Assembly (NCBI GenBank): GCA_038237645.1
Contig: JBBRYN010000003.1
Coordinates: 45,944 to 109,943 of the forward strand
DNA from: QHCA01 sp038237645
GTDB lineage: Bacteria; Actinomycetota; Actinomycetes; Mycobacteriales; QHCA01
DNA: 64,000 bases
Direction of reading: 5' to 3'
Below the pieces are notes generated by a model, which searched no databases, was not told the DNA's origin, and saw nothing but the letters and a program-made list of their open reading frames with translations. A program made the translations under genes and the position numbers. Below are positions 59,550 to 64,000 of the stretch, piece after piece. Within the stretch, counting starts at the first letter, position 1. Each line of letters begins with the position of its first letter.

Positions 59550-60554
59550 TCAGAGCGTGGCGGACAGCGCCTTGATGGGCATGTCCAGCTCGGTCAACAT
59601 GGCGAGATCGGCCTCGGCCGGCCGCCCGAGAGTCGTCAGGTAGTTGCCGACGATCACCGCGTTGACGCCGCCGAGCACTCCCCGGGCGGCCAGGTCACCC
59701 AGGGTGATCTCCCGACCGCCGGCATAGCGCAGGACCGTCCGCGGCAGTGCCAGGCGGAAGGCCGCCACCGTGCGCAGCGCGTCGCCGGCCGGCATCACCG
59801 GAAGGTCGCCGAAGGGCGTACCCGGCCGCGGGTTGAGGAAGTTCAGCGGCACCTCGTCGGGTGCCAGTGCGGCCAGCTGGCCGGCGAACTCGGCCCGTTG
59901 CTCCAGCGACTCGCCCATGCCCACCACTCCACCGCAGCAGACCTCCATGCCTGCGGCCCGCACCATGCGCAGCGTTGCGTGCCGCTCCTCCCAGGAGTGG
60001 GTGGTCACCACCTGGGGGAAGTACGAGCGGGCGGTCTCGAGGTTGTGGTTGTAGCGGTGCACCCCCATGGCGGCGAGGTCGTCGACCTGCTCCTGGGTGA
60101 GCATCCCGAGGGAGGCGGCGACGTTGATGTCGACGGCCTTCCTGATCGCGGCGATCCCCTCGCGGACCTGGGACATGAGCCGCTCGTCCGGCCCGCGCAC
60201 CGCCGCCACGATGCAGAACTCCGTGGCACCGGTGCGGGCGGTCTCGACCGCGGCGGCGACCAGGGCGGGGATGTCGAGCCAGGCGGCGCGCACCGGCGAG
60301 GCGAACAGCCCCGACTGCGAGCAGAAGTGGCAGTCCTCGGGGCAGCCGCCGGTCTTGACCGAGACGATCCCCTCGATCTCCACCTCCGGCCCGCACCAGC
60401 GCATCCGCACCTCGTGGGCGAGTTGCAGCAGGTCATCGAGCCGGCCGTCGGGCAACCGCAGGCAGGCCAGCGTCTGTTGCTCGCTCAGGCCGCGGCCGGA
60501 GCCGAGGACCTGGCGGCGGGCAGTGGCGAGGAGGGCGTCCCCGGGTCGGCTCAC
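59550..60554 (-). CDS. bioB: biotin synthase
   Basis: A 334-residue radical SAM enzyme that inserts sulfur into dethiobiotin. GGCPEDCHFCSQS (about 69-81) holds the CxxxCxxC motif for the [4Fe-4S] cluster; FCIVAA and CCGGVVGMGE supply further cysteines and the SAM-binding segment. YNHNLETARSYF and PLNFLNPRPGTPF are family signatures. The GTG start overlaps the bioD stop (GTGA). BsaP, its helper, is encoded about 2 kb downstream on the same strand. Confidence 0.96.
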   Translation of the reverse strand: MSRPGDALLATARRQVLGSGRGLSEQQTLACLRLPDGRLDDLLQLAHEVRMRWCGPEVEIEGIVSVKTGGCPEDCHFCSQSGLFASPVRAAWLDIPALVAAAVETARTGATEFCIVAAVRGPDERLMSQVREGIAAIRKAVDINVAASLGMLTQEQVDDLAAMGVHRYNHNLETARSYFPQVVTTHSWEERHATLRMVRAAGMEVCCGGVVGMGESLEQRAEFAGQLAALAPDEVPLNFLNPRPGTPFGDLPVMPAGDALRTVAAFRLALPRTVLRYAGGREITLGDLAARGVLGGVNAVIVGNYLTTLGRPAEADLAMLTELDMPIKALSATL

Positions 60555-61255
60555 CCGGTGAAGTCTGCCGCATCGAACCTGCCGCCGAACTTGGGGCCCA
60601 GCCCGTGGGTGGCCAGGCGGTGAAAGTCCGGGCGCCCCGCGGCCCCTTCGGGCAGCACGCCGGCCAGCGGCTCCCCGGCGATGGCCGGCAGGTCGTGCAG
60701 GTTGCAACATGCCGCCAGGTCGGGCCGCCGGGGCCAGGACCCGATGACCAGACCACCGGGGCGCAGCCCGCATCCCGCGAGAACCTCCAGGGTCAAGGCG
60801 GTCGCGTTGAGTGCTCCGAGGCCGGCGGCAGTCACCACCACGACGGGTACGTCCAGCGCCCGTGCCAGGTCGGCCAGCGTCCAGCCATCGACCGAGAAGC
60901 GGACTAGCAGGCCGCCCGCGCCCTCGACCAGGACCAGATCATGCCGGTCGGCGAGGTCGCGTACCCGCTGGGTCACGTCGTCGAGACGCAGGCCGGGGCG
61001 CCCGGAAACCCGGGCTGCCGCCTCGGGGGAGAGCGGATCGGGATAGCGCGCGAACTCGTGCAGGCGGTCGTCGCCCACACCGGACAGGCGGGCAATCTCC
61101 TGCAGGTCGCCGGCCTCCCCCGGGCGGCAACCGGTCTGGGCCGGCTTGACGACCGCGACGGATGCGTTCCGGAGCCGGGCCAGGGTGGCGATCGCTGCGG
61201 TGACAACTGTCTTGCCCACCCCGGTGCCGGTGCCGCTGACGAGCACGACGGTCAC
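60551..61255 (-). CDS. bioD: dethiobiotin synthetase
   Basis: A 234-residue ATP-dependent carboxylase that closes the ureido ring of dethiobiotin. The P-loop is SGTGTGVGKTVVTA (about 7-20); VVKPAQTG (about 35-42) and VEGAGGLLV (about 109-117) bind substrate and metal. The start is GTG 61255, overlapping the bioA-bioF stop, and its stop overlaps bioB, so all three genes are translationally coupled. Confidence 0.95.
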   Translation of the reverse strand: MTVVLVSGTGTGVGKTVVTAAIATLARLRNASVAVVKPAQTGCRPGEAGDLQEIARLSGVGDDRLHEFARYPDPLSPEAAARVSGRPGLRLDDVTQRVRDLADRHDLVLVEGAGGLLVRFSVDGWTLADLARALDVPVVVVTAAGLGALNATALTLEVLAGCGLRPGGLVIGSWPRRPDLAACCNLHDLPAIAGEPLAGVLPEGAAGRPDFHRLATHGLGPKFGGRFDAADFTG

Positions 61256-63822
61256 GGCAGGGTGGCTGCCGCCGCCTGCAGTGCGGCCGCCGCCCGCTCC
61301 ATGTCGTCGTCGGCGAGGTCGGCCCGGGCGGTCAGCCGCAAGGTGGCCCTGCCGGCCGGCACAGACGGCGGCCGGAAGCAGCCGACCAGCACGCCGTGTT
61401 CGCGGCAGGCCTCGGCGGCGCGCAGGGCGAGGGCGGGCAGGCCGAGAGCGACGGACACGATCGCAGCGGGCGGTGGCGCCGCGGTCGCCGCCTGCGGGGC
61501 CTTCCTCGGACTCGGTGTGGGACTGGGCGTCGGGCTGGGCGCCGGACCCGGGGTCAGCCCGGTCGGGGAGCCGCTTACCGGCCGGGTGAGGGGCAGCCCC
61601 GCGGCGGTCACCGCTGCGCTGAGTTCGGCCGCTCGGTCGCAGGCCCGCCGGGCCAGGTCCGGATCGGCGAGCAGCAACTGCAGCGCCGCCAGCGCTCCGC
61701 CGGCAGCGCCCGGGCTCAGGCCGGTGTCGAACATGAAGGATCGCGCATCGTTGACCAGCATCTCGATCACCTCCGGTGCGCCGAGCACGACGCCTCCTTG
61801 CGCGCCGAGTGCCTTGGACAGGGTCGCCGTGCGCACCACGTCGGGCTCGCCGGCCAGGCCTGCTGCGTGGACGGCGCCCTGCCCGCCGGCACCCAGGACC
61901 CCCAGGGCGTGTGCCTCATCGACGACCAGGATGGCCTCATAACGGCGGGCCACCTCGTGCAACTCCTGGATCGGGGCCAGATCGCCGGCGGCGGAGAACA
62001 CCCCGTCGGTCACGACGAGGGCGTGCTCCTCGTGCCGGGCGACCAGCGCCTGCTCCACGGCGTCGACATCGAGATGCGGCGTGACGCTCACTCGCGACCG
62101 GGACAGTCGGCAGCCGTCGATGATCGATGCGTGGTTGTCTGCGTCGGAGACGATCAGCACCCCAGGCCCGCCCAGCGCGCTCAGGGCGCCGAGATTGGCC
62201 AGGTAGCCGGAGGAGAACACCAGGCCGGCCGTGGCCCCGGTGAATGCCGCGAGCGCCGTCTCGAGCTCCTGGTGCAGCTCGGTGGTGCCCGTGACCAGGC
62301 GTGACCCGGTCGACCCGGCCCCCCAGGCAAGCGCCGCCCGGGCGGTCGCACCGGACACCCGCGGATCCCGGGCCAGGCCGAGGTAGTCGTTGGAGGCCAG
62401 GTCCAGGAGGGTGTCGTGAGGTGTCCTGGGAGTCAGCTTCCGCCGCAGCCCGGCGGCCTGGCGACGGGCGGCCGCACCGCGGAACCGGCTGAGGGAGTCG
62501 GCCGGCCGGAGCACCTCGCGGATGCTCTCCATGGTCACTCCGATCAGCTCGTCGAGGTCGTCGTCGCCGATCGCCAGGGGCGGCATGACCACGACGACGT
62601 CGCCCAGCGGCCGGATGATGACCCCCCGGTCGCGGGCTGCCCGGAAGACCCGGAATCCGGTGCGCTCGCCCGCGGGGGCCAGCTCGATGCCGGTCATGGT
62701 GCCCAGCCGGCGCACCTCCACCACGCCGTCGTCCGGCGTCAGCGCGGCGAGGGCGGCTCCCATCCGCTCCCCCACCGCCGCGGCCCGGGCCACCGTGTCG
62801 CGCTCGTGCATCAGCCGCAGGTTGGCCAGGGCCGCGGCGCAGGCCAGCGGGTTGGCGGTGTAGGTGTGGCCGTGGAAGAAGGTCCTCCCCGACGACGCGT
62901 CGCCGAGGAATGCGGAATACACCGACTCGCCGGTGAGCACCGCCGAGAGCGGCAGGTAGCCGCCGGTCAGCCGCTTGCCGCAGACCATCAGGTCGGGCCT
63001 CACAGCGGCGTGCTCCACCGCCCACCAGCGGCCGGTGGAGCCCATGCCGGTGGCCACCTCGTCGGCGATCATCGCCGCACCGTGCTGGTCGCACAGCGAC
63101 CGCACACCGCGCAGGAAGTAGCCGTCGTGCGTCAGCATGCCGCCGGCCGCCTGCACCATCGGCTCGACGATGACGGCGCACACCCGCGAGCCCTCGCGCT
63201 CGAGCAGCGAGGTCAGCTCCTCGACCACCTCGGCGGCCCGGTCGGTGGGCGACTGCTCCGGCTTGCGCACGCCGGGGGAGGACACCATCCGGGTCTCCAG
63301 CAGGATCGGGCGGTAGGTCTCGTGGAACAGCGAGATCCCGCCGACGCTGACGGCTCCGAGGGTGTCCCCGTGGTAGCCCTCGGCCACGTGCACGTAGAGC
63401 GGGCGGTCCTCACCGCGCTGGACGGCCGCCTGGTAGGCCATCTTGATCGCCGCCTCGGCCGCCGAGGAGCCGTCACCCGCGTAGAACACCCGGCGCAGAC
63501 CGGGAGGAGCGACCCGCAGCAACTCCTCGGCAAGCTCGATGCCCGGTGCGTGCGTCAGTCCGAGGAAGGTCGAGTGGGCCACCCGGCCCAACTGCTGGCG
63601 CACCGCCTCGTCGATCTCGGGCACCCGGTGGCCGTGCACCGAGACCCAGAGCGACGAGACGCCGTCGAGGTAGCGCCGGCCGTCGGTGTCGTACAGGTGC
63701 ATGCCCGCTGCCCGGTCGATCACCAGCGGGTCGTCGCCGGCCCAAGTCGCGTGCTGCGTGAACGGGTGCCAGACCGCCTCGAGGTCACGCTGGACGAGGT
63801 CGGAGGGCGCTGGTTTGGTCAC
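61252..63822 (-). CDS. BioA-BioF fusion: DAPA aminotransferase plus AON synthase
   Basis: One uninterrupted 856-residue frame. Residues about 1-440 are BioA (SSLWVSVHGH, YHGDTLGAVSVGG, IADEVATGMGSTG, PLP lysine K283 in CGKRLTGGYLP). Residues about 445-856 are BioF (DLASNDYLGLARDP, TELHQELE, VVDEAHALG, PLP lysine K670 in TLSKALGAQGG). BioF makes 8-amino-7-oxononanoate from pimeloyl thioester and alanine; BioA converts it to diaminopelargonate. The linker is under ten residues, and no separate bioF start with a ribosome binding site is evident. A Pro/Ser/Thr-rich insert lies at about 751-785. GTG 63822 is chosen; the frame is open to 63984. Confidence 0.9.
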   Translation of the reverse strand: MTKPAPSDLVQRDLEAVWHPFTQHATWAGDDPLVIDRAAGMHLYDTDGRRYLDGVSSLWVSVHGHRVPEIDEAVRQQLGRVAHSTFLGLTHAPGIELAEELLRVAPPGLRRVFYAGDGSSAAEAAIKMAYQAAVQRGEDRPLYVHVAEGYHGDTLGAVSVGGISLFHETYRPILLETRMVSSPGVRKPEQSPTDRAAEVVEELTSLLEREGSRVCAVIVEPMVQAAGGMLTHDGYFLRGVRSLCDQHGAAMIADEVATGMGSTGRWWAVEHAAVRPDLMVCGKRLTGGYLPLSAVLTGESVYSAFLGDASSGRTFFHGHTYTANPLACAAALANLRLMHERDTVARAAAVGERMGAALAALTPDDGVVEVRRLGTMTGIELAPAGERTGFRVFRAARDRGVIIRPLGDVVVVMPPLAIGDDDLDELIGVTMESIREVLRPADSLSRFRGAAARRQAAGLRRKLTPRTPHDTLLDLASNDYLGLARDPRVSGATARAALAWGAGSTGSRLVTGTTELHQELETALAAFTGATAGLVFSSGYLANLGALSALGGPGVLIVSDADNHASIIDGCRLSRSRVSVTPHLDVDAVEQALVARHEEHALVVTDGVFSAAGDLAPIQELHEVARRYEAILVVDEAHALGVLGAGGQGAVHAAGLAGEPDVVRTATLSKALGAQGGVVLGAPEVIEMLVNDARSFMFDTGLSPGAAGGALAALQLLLADPDLARRACDRAAELSAAVTAAGLPLTRPVSGSPTGLTPGPAPSPTPSPTPSPRKAPQAATAAPPPAAIVSVALGLPALALRAAEACREHGVLVGCFRPPSVPAGRATLRLTARADLADDDMERAAAALQAAAATLP

Positions 63823-64000
63823 GGCCGGAAGTCTGACAGGTGCCAGTCGTACGCTCGCAGCCGTGGTGCGTCCTGCAAGCTGTCCCAGGCCAGCAGGTGT
63901 GAGTCCTGTCCGGGTAGGCATCGGAGCGCCCGGTAGCAGGCCCCGGTTCGTTGGAGAGATCTGGCGGGCTGAGCGGGGTGTCAAGAGCCTCTTTGGAGGG
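63823..64000. promoter_or_regulatory. upstream region of the biotin operon
   Basis: These 178 bases precede the proposed bioA-bioF start. No strong ribosome binding site is seen before GTG 63822, so a start further upstream (for example near 63918, MPTRTGLTPAG) cannot be excluded. No BirA- or BioQ-type palindrome was recognised. Confidence 0.35.

Overview
The window is high-GC actinobacterial DNA. Clade markers are a mycothiol deacetylase (mshB), a SigR-like sigma factor with its HxxxCxxC anti-sigma partner, a WhiB7-type regulator, DUF6113/DUF2505/DUF3311/DUF5317 families, the biotin synthase auxiliary protein BsaP, and many GTGA/ATGA start-stop overlaps. A PilT ATPase points to a lineage with type IV pili. 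The genus cannot be fixed from sequence alone. I saw no tRNA, rRNA or CRISPR array.

Layout. 1-3398: end of mshB, an FtsH-like protease, a DUF6113-like membrane protein and a flavin reductase. 3474-8364: a mobile-element scrapyard. It holds one intact IS630-type insertion sequence, a decayed DinB/DUF664 gene, and resolvase, Tn3 and IS110 remnants around two intact hydrolases. 8365-11753: a secreted FG-GAP-like repeat protein and a four-gene redox unit (small membrane protein, ferric-reductase-like cytochrome, NuoF-like flavoprotein, ferredoxin). 12171-15098: a putative resistance pair (aminoglycoside-type kinase, OtrA/TetM-like ribosomal protection GTPase) with a possible leader ORF. 15439-18337: SpoU methylase and a P450 coupled to an epoxide-hydrolase-like enzyme.

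19273-25118 is the most striking block: a translationally coupled minus-strand operon of MoxR AAA ATPase, bpX5-like protein, vWA-like/propeller protein and bpX6-like/propeller protein. This is a MoxR-vWA-beta-propeller ternary system, probably a regulatory or conflict machine. 25173-33004 holds secreted, membrane and cell-wall proteins (BNR repeat protein, YihY/BrkB, membrane-fused phosphoesterase, L,D-transpeptidase, aldo/keto reductase). 33022-37734 is a xylose-type ABC importer divergent from xylA. 37869-38396 is a whiB7-like gene with a leader ORF and an attenuator-like terminator. 38484-39819 is an rtcB pseudogene split by three copies of a short repeat.

39826-53834 is mostly housekeeping: glucuronyl epimerase-like protein, PAP2 plus lipid kinase, hisN, rsgA, aroA, YedK-like protein, sigR-rsrA and a biotin carboxylase/BCCP pair. 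53891-56956: pilT, a SecD-head-like protein and an App1-type phosphatase. 57261-63822 is a biotin locus: a single-ORF bioA-bioF fusion, then bioD and bioB, followed by DUF3311, a frameshifted mctP and bsaP.

A family of short GC-rich repeats (31, 43 or 55 nt, differing by 12-nt modules) runs through the window. Copies break rtcB, supply stop codons to the flavin reductase and hisN, appear to be domesticated in frame inside the YedK-like protein, and form a 50-bp tandem array in front of accC.
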